A DNA stretch of 64,000 bases from Granulicella pectinivorans (GCF_900114625.1 NZ_FOZL01000001.1:3348001-3412000); one strand, 5' to 3'; positions 18,109-28,497 are shown, numbered from the stretch's first letter. The notes: generated by a model from the letters alone, not told the origin. A program made the numbers and translations.

Positions 18109-20381
18109 GCTTTTTCTCCTACTGACGTTGTCTTCTGATCGAGGATCGACCCGGACGTATCGAGCAAAACGACCATAGCTGCCGCGCCTTCGTGCTGATC
18201 GTCAACTACAACCAAATTGACTTCGCCGCTACCGCCAATCTTTTTAGTGGTCGCCACAATGCTGGAAGCCGGCTGCTTCCAATTTGTTCTCAGGTCCACA
18301 ACGACGGACGAATCATTCGATTCCACCTTGATCTTGCAGCGCATTCCGCGCCAGTCGATTGAGACGATGGACGCCGAGGTTACCTTACCGCCTGCAGTCA
18401 CGAGAATATCGGGCACAACGCATTCCTGAAGACTGACTCCGCCATGTGTATATTTCTCTCCGGATCGAAAGCACGCCACGCCTGGAGGAGATGCAATTCG
18501 CACTTCGGAATTCCATTGCCACGGGTAGGATGGAACCGCAGCCTCGCCCTTCACAACAGCACAACGGGACCACTTTGTTTCGGCCAAGAAAGCAGGCAGG
18601 TCTACCTTAGGTAGTGCGTCGGGCATGAGAAGCCAGCCATGGTCTGTCACGATGCGGACTTGCTTCCAGCCGGCATCCAGTAATTGCACAACCCGGTCCG
18701 CGACGTTGAATATCTCCGTCTTGACGCGTCTCGCAAGATCATCGGGATGTTCGTGTCCGTAATGGTCGATTTGACCAAACTCCGCCCATCCCCCGCGTTC
18801 CGTCCCGCTCGGAAAGAGCTTCTCTGATCCAGCGAGGATCTCGACACCTGTTTGTGCCATTGCTGCGCGTAGGACCGGAGCCGAAGCCGTTTTTACACCG
18901 AGCGTCGGAGCGAAGTCTTCACTAGATTCTCCGAGAAACTCACCTGCGACTTTCATAATTGCGGGCTTCGCGGTCGCGGTGACCGTTGGGAGCGTGGATA
19001 GACGAAAGCCCTGCTTAATGATGTAGCCGCGCTGCTCTAGTTCGGCTGCCAAGCCCGCTCCGACATCAAAACGTAGTCCGTCTACGAACAGAACGCATAC
19101 GTCGCGGTCTCCAACAATTGGTGCCGAGGTTATCTTGCCGGCCTTCTGTACCAAACCTTGAAAATGCCGAGCTGAAGAGTCGAGCCAAGGCTCGTAAAGC
19201 GCCCGTACCGCTTTCTTCATGATTACGGACTCTGGTGTGGTCTCGCGGAATCTCGACAGCGCGTCTAACGCTGCCTCATCGCAGCGGTATCCTCCAGACG
19301 CATAAGCGGTGGCGGCGGCATCTACCGACGCCCCGCCGATTGGAAGCTGGCTCAGCTTCGAAAGCGTCACAAGCGGCTCCAGCGACATCGCCCAAGGGCT
19401 TTGTTCGGTGCGCGCCCAAACCCACTGTCGCCGATCCTTATGCTCTTCTTCGAGAGCAAAAACTTTTTGAGACGCCGCCTTGTGCTCCAAGGAGCCCAGG
19501 GCCTGAATGGCCTTCTTCAATTCCGCCTCGTAGGAGGCATTGATTGCTGGGTTTCGAGAGGCATCAATCGCCAGACTTGCCGGCGAACGGAGCAATTTGG
19601 TCACACCAGGATATGCGGAAGGCGTATCGCAAAACCTATGCCAAACGGAGTCAAACTCGTGGCGAGCTTCGGCTATCCCTCTGACTGCCGGTTCAGGCCC
19701 GTCATTGGGGTCAATGTGGAACTCAGCGCGGCAGCGGTTTCGAAAAGCCTCCCACCGTGCGGCCTGGCTTTGTTCAAATAATTCCGGTGAATTGAGCCAT
19801 TGGAGCAAGTCGCGGATCGGATCGGCGACGGAGAGCCGGTCGAAGTCGTCAGCATCGAGTCGCCGCCCGGCGAAACCCTTCAGGTCGGCATCGGCGAGAA
19901 GCGTAAGCGCACGCCCGAGAGCCTCCTCCGTGCGCTTGTCTTGTGCAACGTCGAGACTCATACCTTCTGCTGATGTCAGGAACGCCGGGACGGTCCAGTC
20001 CCGTCCATTCGATTGGTGCCAAACACGCCCCCGGTATTGAAGCTCGATCAAGGGTGCGAGTTGCGGAGGGCAATCGACTGCCGCACGCAAGGTCTGACGA
20101 CTCACATTTGGAAGATACAGAATGGGGGTTGTGCCATTCGGTGGTGCCTCTGGCAGCATCCGATCAACGATGCACTTCAACCAGATGGCCGGACCGGTTC
20201 TTGTCTCTGGCTGATAGTCCCCGTAGACGAAGAATTCTGGAATCTCCGCAAGCAGGCGGGGGGCCAACGCGAGCCACTCCCCGGTTGCGTCGGTCCAGAT
20301 AATCGCAACAGGAGCAACTTGACCTTCCGGCACCCTAAGACACTTTTTGAGTGATTCCCTAAGTTTCTCAAGAAGGTTCAT
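18105..20381 (-). CDS. pglZ: BREX protein PglZ (alkaline-phosphatase-fold)
   Basis: I start this 758-residue protein at ATG 20381, which overlaps the pglX stop as ATGA; a longer frame to 20579 would run deep into pglX and is rejected. The alkaline-phosphatase-superfamily core shows VCVLFVDGLRFDVG, TATAKPAIMK and VRIVTDHGWL, the expected metal-site regions. PglZ is the signature protein of all BREX types and is needed for both methylation and exclusion. The N-terminal 400 residues are the usual variable region. It sits between pglX and brxL, the type I order. Confidence 0.93.
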   Translation of the reverse strand: MNLLEKLRESLKKCLRVPEGQVAPVAIIWTDATGEWLALAPRLLAEIPEFFVYGDYQPETRTGPAIWLKCIVDRMLPEAPPNGTTPILYLPNVSRQTLRAAVDCPPQLAPLIELQYRGRVWHQSNGRDWTVPAFLTSAEGMSLDVAQDKRTEEALGRALTLLADADLKGFAGRRLDADDFDRLSVADPIRDLLQWLNSPELFEQSQAARWEAFRNRCRAEFHIDPNDGPEPAVRGIAEARHEFDSVWHRFCDTPSAYPGVTKLLRSPASLAIDASRNPAINASYEAELKKAIQALGSLEHKAASQKVFALEEEHKDRRQWVWARTEQSPWAMSLEPLVTLSKLSQLPIGGASVDAAATAYASGGYRCDEAALDALSRFRETTPESVIMKKAVRALYEPWLDSSARHFQGLVQKAGKITSAPIVGDRDVCVLFVDGLRFDVGAGLAAELEQRGYIIKQGFRLSTLPTVTATAKPAIMKVAGEFLGESSEDFAPTLGVKTASAPVLRAAMAQTGVEILAGSEKLFPSGTERGGWAEFGQIDHYGHEHPDDLARRVKTEIFNVADRVVQLLDAGWKQVRIVTDHGWLLMPDALPKVDLPAFLAETKWSRCAVVKGEAAVPSYPWQWNSEVRIASPPGVACFRSGEKYTHGGVSLQECVVPDILVTAGGKVTSASIVSIDWRGMRCKIKVESNDSSVVVDLRTNWKQPASSIVATTKKIGGSGEVNLVVVDDQHEGAAAMVVLLDTSGSILDQKTTSVGEKA

Positions 20382-23300
20382 TTCTGCTCCAAGGCCTGCT
20401 GCTTGTCGGCAAGCGAGAGGTGATAATCGTTTATTCTTTCTGTCGAATCTTGGAACCACGGGAAGCTCTGAAGACTCCTTTTCGGTTCTCTGCCGCGATC
20501 CTTTGTGTACTTGATCTTTGGCGTCACGCGGAGAATTCCGGGTTTGAGAGACTTGTATAACGTCGCTTGAGTGATCCAAGGCCGAATGTTCATCCGTACA
20601 CCATCATTCAGGTCCGGCACCCATCCAATCGCCTGCTTATCCAAGGGCTTCCAGCGAACGAAGATGTCATATGGACTCTCTCCTTGGAGAATCTTCTTAA
20701 GTTCACTTTGGAGGTGGTCTGCGGCCGCAAGGCGAGTATCGCCACCCTCAACACCGTTGTGGACGTCTTGCTTCTGACGAGATATCCAATCACCTAGGTA
20801 GGAGTAGATCAATTTCTCAAGACCCTTGCGGTCGAGCATGTGGTAGTTGACCAAAGCGTGGAAGCCGTCCTTTATTCCGTCCCATATGTGCCATATGAAT
20901 GGGACCTGGTAGAAGGTTTTGCAATGCTCATCAAAAAACTCATCACGCAACCATCCTTCAAGAGTCTTTGCCTTGCTGTTCTTGAGTAAAGCGGCCAGGC
21001 TGTAGCTCTCACCCAGAGCAGCCTGGAGAAGCGAGCGAAGTCGCAACGCAGCACCTTCTTCGCCGGCGACAGAAGCTAGACAAACGATCCCGTCCTTTGA
21101 GGCATAATCTTCCAGACCATCTGAATCGACACTTGGGTACGCCGGAAAGTTGAAACCTCTCTGTCTCGGCCAGCGATAGCCTACAAGCCGCGCAACGGCA
21201 ACTTGCAACGGATCTCGAGAACCTTCGGGATGGCCCCGAAAGAGCCAGTGAGTGGGATCTTCGCTCTGACGGAACGGGGAGCCGTCAGGATACTTCTCGG
21301 AGGCGACGTTCCTCCAGTAGATTGGATCGAATGAGACCTTTCGCAGAGTCTGATTCGTGACTTTTAGTGTCTGATCAAGGCTTCTTACTGAACGAACAAA
21401 CTCTTCGGATTGACAGAAGCACATGATGGGCAGGAGCAGAGAGGGATCCTTGGGGATGAGTACCGCGACGTTATTGTCGAATTTGAATCCTTCATATGCG
21501 CTGGCGTAGAGCCCTTTCACCCTATTGACCGCTATTCCTGCATGCCTCCATGCTCTCTGTCCGCTTTCGTGCATGTCATGAAGCTGATCTCTTGTTTCGC
21601 GTGCGTATACAGACAAGTCTCCGCTGCCGTCCTCCCAGCGAATAGCACATATCAGTCCATCGTCAGCGCCCGAGCTACTTACTGCGGTCCTAAAGGGCTC
21701 CCAAGTCCTCATTAGGTCTGTGACTTCCCAGTGAAAAACGGTGAAACGTTCCAAATCTCCGGTCACTGCACCTTGATAGCTGTCCACATAGAGATGGAAC
21801 GTGCCGTTGAGAGAAGGTTCCTCGTTCAACATGAGTCTGTGGTCAGGGTTTCTTAGCTGGTCTCCCTGTAAGAGGAAAGCCGCACCGGACGAAGTAAGTC
21901 TCATAGCCTTGTCCGAAGGCGTCATTTCGTCCGAAGCATCCCACACAGCAATGGTGTGTGAGGGTGTGGGTCGGGTCCGCGTGAGGCCTATAAGAGACAC
22001 ACTGACAATTTCACCCGTGATCGTTTCAAATGCGCGAGCTCCTTGTCGTGCTATTACATTCCATTCTGTGTTCGTTAGCAGCCGTTCACGTAGCTTGGTA
22101 TAGCTTGTCAAGGAGAGCCAGTTTTGGGGTGTAACGAGTGCCACCGATCCTCCTTCACTGCAAAACCTGACGCACCGGTCTACAAAACATGTTGCAAGGT
22201 CGGGTTTTGCATCTGAATGAAACTCCGCGCAGTATTGCGCGAGCAGCGACGATTGTCTGCCACGCCCGAGATAAGGAACGTTAGTGGCGACGAGTGAGAA
22301 TTCGCTGGAGAGAATGCGGAATGCGGCGAGGACACCCTGTGCTGCGATCGCTAGTTCTCGCGCGTCCTCTGTGGCACTCTCGCTCGTTAATGCCTTTTCC
22401 AGCAGTGACAGGACCCTATCTGCACCCGCAGAAAAGACATTCGCCTTAAGGCGGAGTGGATCAATCAAACTCCCTAGCGTGGGAGCATCTTTAAAAAGTG
22501 AATAGAGCCTACGCATGGCCTCCCCCGCAGACCCATCATCGCCGGCGAGTGTTATCCAATCCTCCTCCTTGGCGTTGACTCCGAGTCCTGAACACGCGAC
22601 ATTTAGGGGCGGCAATTCGAAGTGAGTACGATTGAGCTTCCAAGCGGTCAAAGCAAGGTTGAAGGCTGCGATTTGGCTGCACCGAGGATCGAGTTCCAGC
22701 CCAAAGATGTTGTCACGCAATACGGCAAAGATGGATTCCGGGAGGGACAAAGACTCTTCTTCGGCGCGCATACGCGCCAACATTGGCAGAGCAAACGTAA
22801 GAAAGTGTCCACTACCCATGCACGGATCTAGAAGCCTTAGTTCTCTTGCGGTCTTCGGCCAAGCATTAAAATTCCCTGCTGCAGGAGACCCGTCTTCGTT
22901 GAGGCGGAGATATTTCCATTGATGTCCAGCTAAATCCGGCTTGCCGCGGCGCGCGGTCCACCACGCGCCAAGTGAGTTCTCTAAGAGGAAGAGGACCATA
23001 TAGTCCTCAGTGAAAAGTTGAGTGACCGGTGACAGTTCATCTGCGCCGATCTTAACCTCCGCCTTGTTCACCTGATCCTTTGCATCTTTCTGCCAGAATT
23101 GATAAACCCAACCCAAGCTGTCGTCTGCAAGGAAGATTTCCCTCGGTAGGGAGTTGAGCTTCTTTTCCAATTCCGACCGCCGCTCGGGTGATAGTGGGAC
23201 CTTGAGGGCCGGATCATCGGAACGAAAGACTTCACGCAGCAGCATTCGTTGAGCATATTCAGAAGCCAGGTCAATCCAATCGCGCCCCAGCCCCAGCGCT

Positions 23301-23668
23301 ACTTCCTTGACTTCGTTAAGTGAAAGGGCCACTCCGTGTTCCGGATGCATGAGCAGGTCATTCTCTGCCAGGTAACGGGCAAACAGCAATCGGTGCCAAT
23401 GTTCGTATGCGACCGCCTGTGTCAGGTGATTGATCGATTGGGATCCACGCTGCAGGTCTCGTTTGTCGCCGAGCTGGCGGCCATGAGCACGAAGTTGCGT
23501 TCGGAGGGTGCGTTCTTCAGGGATCAGTGAGGTGTGCGGTTCGTGACGGTCTACCGCAAGTCGCCGTAGCGACTGCTCGGCCCCCAATTCAGCAATGTGA
23601 CGCGCCCCGTTTTCACCCGCGATGGTCTTCTCTAAGAGGCGACGCAGTTCTTTGGAAAGACTCGGCAT
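20378..23668 (-). CDS. pglX: BREX adenine-specific DNA methyltransferase PglX
   Basis: The 1,096-residue protein has SAM motif I DPCMGSGHF (281-289) and a motif IV reading NVPY (463-466) instead of NPPY; this change occurs in some PglX proteins and need not be inactivating. The N-terminal helical region and long C-terminal target-recognition region are typical. PglX methylates one strand of a non-palindromic site to mark self DNA; the site cannot be read from the sequence. The ATG is 2 bp after the brxC stop. No nuclease motif is seen, as expected for BREX. Confidence 0.93.
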   Translation of the reverse strand: MPSLSKELRRLLEKTIAGENGARHIAELGAEQSLRRLAVDRHEPHTSLIPEERTLRTQLRAHGRQLGDKRDLQRGSQSINHLTQAVAYEHWHRLLFARYLAENDLLMHPEHGVALSLNEVKEVALGLGRDWIDLASEYAQRMLLREVFRSDDPALKVPLSPERRSELEKKLNSLPREIFLADDSLGWVYQFWQKDAKDQVNKAEVKIGADELSPVTQLFTEDYMVLFLLENSLGAWWTARRGKPDLAGHQWKYLRLNEDGSPAAGNFNAWPKTARELRLLDPCMGSGHFLTFALPMLARMRAEEESLSLPESIFAVLRDNIFGLELDPRCSQIAAFNLALTAWKLNRTHFELPPLNVACSGLGVNAKEEDWITLAGDDGSAGEAMRRLYSLFKDAPTLGSLIDPLRLKANVFSAGADRVLSLLEKALTSESATEDARELAIAAQGVLAAFRILSSEFSLVATNVPYLGRGRQSSLLAQYCAEFHSDAKPDLATCFVDRCVRFCSEGGSVALVTPQNWLSLTSYTKLRERLLTNTEWNVIARQGARAFETITGEIVSVSLIGLTRTRPTPSHTIAVWDASDEMTPSDKAMRLTSSGAAFLLQGDQLRNPDHRLMLNEEPSLNGTFHLYVDSYQGAVTGDLERFTVFHWEVTDLMRTWEPFRTAVSSSGADDGLICAIRWEDGSGDLSVYARETRDQLHDMHESGQRAWRHAGIAVNRVKGLYASAYEGFKFDNNVAVLIPKDPSLLLPIMCFCQSEEFVRSVRSLDQTLKVTNQTLRKVSFDPIYWRNVASEKYPDGSPFRQSEDPTHWLFRGHPEGSRDPLQVAVARLVGYRWPRQRGFNFPAYPSVDSDGLEDYASKDGIVCLASVAGEEGAALRLRSLLQAALGESYSLAALLKNSKAKTLEGWLRDEFFDEHCKTFYQVPFIWHIWDGIKDGFHALVNYHMLDRKGLEKLIYSYLGDWISRQKQDVHNGVEGGDTRLAAADHLQSELKKILQGESPYDIFVRWKPLDKQAIGWVPDLNDGVRMNIRPWITQATLYKSLKPGILRVTPKIKYTKDRGREPKRSLQSFPWFQDSTERINDYHLSLADKQQALEQK

Positions 23669-23670
23669 GG

Positions 23671-26600
23671 TTATTGGACCTGAACGGGACCTTTCTCAAC
23701 TGCTTCGAGCAGCGCCTTTTGTTGCCGCTCTGACCATTGCTTTACCTCGTCCGCAGATTTCAGGATCGCTTTTTCGACACTGATGGCTTTAACCTTCGGT
23801 TCGATCAGAATCGCAGCAGCGTTCAGCGCGTTGGAAACCCGCCCAGAAACTGCATCGGCCTCTGCCCTCCGTGCCGTCAGATTCCGTGCATCGAGAGCTC
23901 CAAGAATGGATGAGTCGCTGGATGTATCGGGCTTTGTGGGAGAAGTCACGCCATGACTCGTAAGAAGCTGTGCTCGTTGCTGTTCACTGAGCTTCGCCCA
24001 AACTGGACTGCTATTCAATAGATCGATACCGTGCTCGTATGCGGCTTCGTGGAGTTGGAAAGCGTCGTTAAGTGCTTGCCGGGCGATGCCAGTGAGTTCG
24101 GAACGGATCGGAGGAATGGGGTCTGTGGGATCTAGCAACAGCCGACCTACTCGAATCGCTTCGATATGTTTCAGCGCTCCATCTGCGGCCTGAAGACTGG
24201 AGACGTGAGAGGCGAGACGGCCCACACTGTTCCAGGCGGGCTCTCTTTGAGCAATGAGGCTTTTTGCCTTTTTCCAATCGGCAATCTTGGAGGGCAACGT
24301 ATCTGTGACATCACGGAGTGCCGCTAGCCGATCATTACCAGCCAAAATTTGAATATCGTGCAGATCGCTGACCGACGGCTTAGCCGGCAGCGGAGCATCG
24401 CCTCCAGCCTCAGCCGCTAACGAAATCGCAGCACGAAGGAACTCGGAGGCTTTCTCGCTCTCTTCTCCCGAGCTGCACTTAACATCCAGAGACTGGAAGA
24501 GCTTGCGGAGCTTCAGTCGATCATCAAGCGAAATGCTGGTTTTTTCGATACGGAACTCTGCCTTTGGGATTCGGTTTTGATCGAGTTGTCCCCGTTCAAC
24601 TGCCGTCCCATTCAGAGTTGCGATGAGTTGCTGACTGCTGTGAAGAGCAATCAGGGCGGCATCGACCGCATCGCGCGGCCATCCAAACGGTGTGGACTCA
24701 AGCTCCTTACGAACTTGAGTACCTGTCTTCCCGGAGCCGATCGTCTGACGTACTTGCTGACAGACGGGATGTTGCTCGATAGGCCCTTCGTACTTCAAGG
24801 TCTGGAAGGGCTGTTCGTGTGAGGCTCGCGCCCGCTTGATGCAATTTTCCCAGGCGGCGGATGGCGCATCCGCTTTGCCGAACTGCGGGAATAGCCGAAT
24901 CAGTGAGTCTTCAGCAGCAGACTTCAGCTTTGCATCGAGAGCAAGCCCGAAGACCTCATTCCCGCCGCCCTGGAAGACCTTCGCTGCACCGACAATCTCG
25001 ACGACGAGGCGACTGCGCTCGCCTTCCGCCAACTTCCTTCGACTTTCCATCGCGCTCTTTGCCAACTCGCCTTCTTGAGTTGCAGGGGCGCCCTTGGCTT
25101 GAATCGTCTGGTGAGCAGCTTCATACGTCGCGATAGCAGCAAGCAACTCTTCCCGCGACTTCTTTGGAATGAAGACGTATAAGGTTGGCGACTCAATCCC
25201 AGCCGCGATAGCTGCATCCGTCATCGCTTTTTCAGTGGAAGAGAATCCGTCGCGAATCCAAACAGGAATCGTTTCTCCGCTGACCTGAGGGTGGTCTTGG
25301 CCGCGATACGTTACCAGAGACCGGCTGACCTTTGCTTGTCCCTGGATGAGCTTGATTCCTTTGAGGGCTTGATCCACTTCGGCAGCAAGGAGTTGGTCTC
25401 GCTGCTCGTCGAAGTCGGCGGCGTTGTTCTTGAACTTTGCCTCGCGTTTGCGAAACTCATCGTCCCAGGCGCGCCCCTCCTCTGTCTGGATACGGTATTC
25501 GCTTCCGACACGCATCAGTATTCCATCGTCAGTTAGCTGTTTGAGCTGTGCTACAACATCTGTGCGCAGCTTGCCGTTATCGACTGTGAGGTCTTCGACG
25601 AGGAGATCAGCGATGTGCTCTGCGGTCGCACGAACTCCGATATCGGCGCTAGATTCAGTCTTCAGTTGGCCGATCAGAAAGATCAAGCCGCAGATTCTCT
25701 GCGCCAATCGATCCGATAGTGCTGAGATGCGGTCGTAAATTCCTCTCGGCAGCACACCTGTGCCGATGAGCTTCGATGCCAAGATCGAATACAGTTGATC
25801 CGCTGGAATCACAGCGCCAAGGGATCTGTCGGCAAGCTTTTCTAGAGATTCGTGAATGATTCCCAATTGCGAGCGGAGCTGGCTTTGCGTACCGGCGGCG
25901 TCGACCTGGCGGAAACACTCTTCCCAAAACCGGCGCCTCGCCGGCAGCAGTGGATAGTCGTCGACAATTGTTTTTTGGTCGGTAGCTCGTTCACCAATCT
26001 TTGTTCCTTGCAGTTGTCGTGAGACCTCACCAGCGTGACGGCTTAAGAGCTTCTCTACGTCCGCTCTTGCGGCGGGACGCTTCTGGAGCAGCACTTCACG
26101 TGTGACAACCTCGACATCCGTATCAGAAAGCTGCACGAGGATTAGGAATCGATCCAGCATCTTAGCGAGAAGTTCCTGACCGCTTAGTGCGGACTGCCCA
26201 GCAGCAACCAACATGACTTGACTATCAAGTTGCTTCGACAACACCTCTGCGATTTCCGTTATCGTTACGGACCGATCCACGGATGTTCCGATATACTGCT
26301 GAACTTCATCAAGAATGAAGATCGTGCAAGGAATCTTGCCGCCTTTACCTGCGCGCCTCAGCACTTGCTGAAATGTAGCCAGAAATTCTGCCGAAGTGAG
26401 GTCGGTGCTGCGAAGCGGAAACTGCTTACGGAGAGCTTCCCCAACCTGAGCTTTGCTGGAGGCGAAATCTGGATCGCACTTCAGCAGCGCCTCACGAATG
26501 ATCGGACTGACGTACAGATCGCCGAGCTCCTTCTGCCATTGTTTGCCGGCAGCCTCAACGTCCCCTTTCACTTGATCGAGGAATCCCTGTTCCTCAAGCC

Positions 26601-27120
26601 AAAGTTGAAAATGAGCTAGCTGATACTGGTCTGGCAATCCGACGGCTCGGAATAGGATCGCAAGCACTGACTGTCGTACAAGGTCTGAAGTCCCTGATGG
26701 TAGGGTTCCTGCTGCTGCTAATAGACCACCGGATTTGCGCCCAGCTATGTCTAGTTCAAGTAGCGCGTTCCGAATCTCTTCCGGGAGATCCGGTACAAGG
26801 CTTCGTGCCGTAGCACCGTCTGGGAATACGGTATTCTGCCAGAGGTGGCATAGCATTTTGAGCAGGTGGGACTTGCCGCTGCCGTAGAAGCCACTGACCC
26901 AAGCTGCTTTGACGCTTGCCTGTGATTGACTTCTTAGAAATGACTCTAAGATCCGCAACATGCCATCGCCGTATTGGCCTTTGCAGACGAAAGACGATAA
27001 CTCTCCACGAAGCTGTGCAATCATCTTTTCGTCCGCAGCCTCATTCTGGATACGAGCTTGACCATTGTTGGCTAGTGGATTGCGAGACGGATCGCGAAGC
27101 AAGACTTCTTTAAGTAGCAT
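23671..27120 (-). CDS. brxC: BREX P-loop ATPase BrxC
   Basis: The 1,149-residue protein opens with MLLKEVLLRDPSRNPLANNG and has Walker A GFYGSGKS (77-84), both characteristic of BrxC/PglY. A Walker-B-like TIFILDEVQQYIG follows near residue 270. BrxC is an essential ATPase of type I BREX and is thought to organise the complex on DNA. The ATG shares one base with the brxB stop (TAATG). Length is in the usual 1,100-1,200 range. Confidence 0.93.
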   Translation of the reverse strand: MLLKEVLLRDPSRNPLANNGQARIQNEAADEKMIAQLRGELSSFVCKGQYGDGMLRILESFLRSQSQASVKAAWVSGFYGSGKSHLLKMLCHLWQNTVFPDGATARSLVPDLPEEIRNALLELDIAGRKSGGLLAAAGTLPSGTSDLVRQSVLAILFRAVGLPDQYQLAHFQLWLEEQGFLDQVKGDVEAAGKQWQKELGDLYVSPIIREALLKCDPDFASSKAQVGEALRKQFPLRSTDLTSAEFLATFQQVLRRAGKGGKIPCTIFILDEVQQYIGTSVDRSVTITEIAEVLSKQLDSQVMLVAAGQSALSGQELLAKMLDRFLILVQLSDTDVEVVTREVLLQKRPAARADVEKLLSRHAGEVSRQLQGTKIGERATDQKTIVDDYPLLPARRRFWEECFRQVDAAGTQSQLRSQLGIIHESLEKLADRSLGAVIPADQLYSILASKLIGTGVLPRGIYDRISALSDRLAQRICGLIFLIGQLKTESSADIGVRATAEHIADLLVEDLTVDNGKLRTDVVAQLKQLTDDGILMRVGSEYRIQTEEGRAWDDEFRKREAKFKNNAADFDEQRDQLLAAEVDQALKGIKLIQGQAKVSRSLVTYRGQDHPQVSGETIPVWIRDGFSSTEKAMTDAAIAAGIESPTLYVFIPKKSREELLAAIATYEAAHQTIQAKGAPATQEGELAKSAMESRRKLAEGERSRLVVEIVGAAKVFQGGGNEVFGLALDAKLKSAAEDSLIRLFPQFGKADAPSAAWENCIKRARASHEQPFQTLKYEGPIEQHPVCQQVRQTIGSGKTGTQVRKELESTPFGWPRDAVDAALIALHSSQQLIATLNGTAVERGQLDQNRIPKAEFRIEKTSISLDDRLKLRKLFQSLDVKCSSGEESEKASEFLRAAISLAAEAGGDAPLPAKPSVSDLHDIQILAGNDRLAALRDVTDTLPSKIADWKKAKSLIAQREPAWNSVGRLASHVSSLQAADGALKHIEAIRVGRLLLDPTDPIPPIRSELTGIARQALNDAFQLHEAAYEHGIDLLNSSPVWAKLSEQQRAQLLTSHGVTSPTKPDTSSDSSILGALDARNLTARRAEADAVSGRVSNALNAAAILIEPKVKAISVEKAILKSADEVKQWSERQQKALLEAVEKGPVQVQ

Positions 27121-27680
27121 TAGGCGAGCCCTACACTTTCAAGGGTGATTGGCACAGCGAGGTAGTTCCATCCATCACGCGCATCTAGCAGCCGATAATT
27201 GTTTTGCTCGTATTGCCCTGGAAAGAAGATGACAAGGCGACCGAGGATAGATGATTCAACCAGTTTTAAGACCTGCGATATTCGAGTGAAGGCGAAGAGA
27301 GCACCGACGCCATAGACAGAAATCACAGAGTTTTCGTCAGCTTCGTGAGAGTTCAGAGCAGCACAGATTTTGGCTGCGACAAATGTTGTGAACTCCGATT
27401 CCAGCTTCAATTGCAAATCGTCAGGAGATTCGAAGTATGCATCTCGATACTCGGTGGTGGACAGCCATTCAGCAAACGCTGGCGCGATGTTGACTTCGAT
27501 CCAATTGTGGTTGGCCTGCCTAGTCGCAATTTCAAATTCGTCCTTGTGAGCGAGAATGTCACGCTCAAGTTCCTTGTCGTACACAATGATGACGACACGT
27601 TGTGAGTCAGCAATGGTTCTTTGCCAGCTTGTCGCAATATGCTGACCATATATCTTTGCAAGCTTCTGAATGCGGCTCAT
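27120..27680 (-). CDS. brxB: BREX protein BrxB (DUF1788)
   Basis: The 186-residue product has the DUF1788 end region GRLVIFFPGQYEQNNYRLLD followed by an aromatic strand, matching BrxB. The family is a small conserved component of type I BREX of unclear biochemical role. It overlaps the preceding gene as ATGA and the following gene as TAATG, so translation is tightly coupled. Confidence 0.88.
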   Translation of the reverse strand: MSRIQKLAKIYGQHIATSWQRTIADSQRVVIIVYDKELERDILAHKDEFEIATRQANHNWIEVNIAPAFAEWLSTTEYRDAYFESPDDLQLKLESEFTTFVAAKICAALNSHEADENSVISVYGVGALFAFTRISQVLKLVESSILGRLVIFFPGQYEQNNYRLLDARDGWNYLAVPITLESVGLA

Positions 27681-28459
27681 GCTCTACCTCCAGGAATCTG
27701 GGGATCAAGACGACTAAGTGAAAGGTCGAAGACATCACCCGCAACTCGAAGATCAAGAAGACCTAACTTCTTCGCCTCGATCGCGAGGTCAAGCGCTTGC
27801 GACGGGGGACAGTCCAATGTCTTGATCCAACCAGATGTCAAAAGATCGTCGCCTCTGAGTCCGGCGCCTGTGCCGAGGTAAAGGGCAAAAGCAACGAGTC
27901 TTGGTGTCGGCGTGACTTTTTCCCTGACCTTAAAGGTCCTCCCTCGTAGATGTCCGGCCTGACTCCACGAACTGGCTGCATTCCGAACTACTTTGTCCAA
28001 GGTTGCGTCACTCAAGCGAGTTCCGACTGCCGACCGCAAGCTCTCTGTCATTAGCTTCCGAGGCATTTCAACGCCTTCATTGAGCGGCAAGATAACTTGC
28101 GCCGTGGCCAGAAGCAATGGATCTCTTGCAAGAGCCGTCAAGAGGGAGAGCAGCGGTCCCGATGATGGCTCGGCGTCCCACAGACGCCTGAGGACGCGAA
28201 ATATCGGCAACTTTGGATCTAGTCCATATAGCTCAGTGAGCCTTTGGAGTGTTAACCGCCGAGTTGCGGTAGTCGCTTTTCGCAGGCAGTTGTGTGAGAC
28301 GACCGCGTCCGCGTAATCCTGCTTGGCGGCCCCCTCGGGAACCACTCTTATCAACGCATCGAGTTCTGTGAACATCATTGTTCGGCTGGAATGCGTACCT
28401 TTGTCACCAGCCCGAAAGCCGAGTGTCTGGTCGAAATCGTTGGTTTGGAACCGGATCAT
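27677..28459 (-). CDS. First gene of the BREX operon, BrxA-position protein
   Basis: I start this 260-residue protein at ATG 28459. The frame is open to a TTG at 28498, but that codon lies inside the -10 box of the promoter at 28498-28525, so it cannot be translated from that promoter. The protein is mostly helical, with TATRRLTLQRLTELYGL, LLTALARDPLLL and a second half with SWSQAGHLRGRTFK. Place and size suggest a divergent BrxA-like protein, but BrxA (DUF1819) is usually about 200 residues and I see no clear match, so no symbol is given. It overlaps brxB as ATGA. Confidence 0.7.
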   Translation of the reverse strand: MIRFQTNDFDQTLGFRAGDKGTHSSRTMMFTELDALIRVVPEGAAKQDYADAVVSHNCLRKATTATRRLTLQRLTELYGLDPKLPIFRVLRRLWDAEPSSGPLLSLLTALARDPLLLATAQVILPLNEGVEMPRKLMTESLRSAVGTRLSDATLDKVVRNAASSWSQAGHLRGRTFKVREKVTPTPRLVAFALYLGTGAGLRGDDLLTSGWIKTLDCPPSQALDLAIEAKKLGLLDLRVAGDVFDLSLSRLDPQIPGGRA

Positions 28460-28497
28460 GTCAGCACCGCTGTTGCGCTTGATGGCTTGCAATTTCA

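Noticed and set aside
20382..20579. Extended N-terminus of PglZ from ATG 20579
   Set aside because: It would lie wholly within the pglX coding region; the ATGA-coupled start at 20381 fits the operon pattern.
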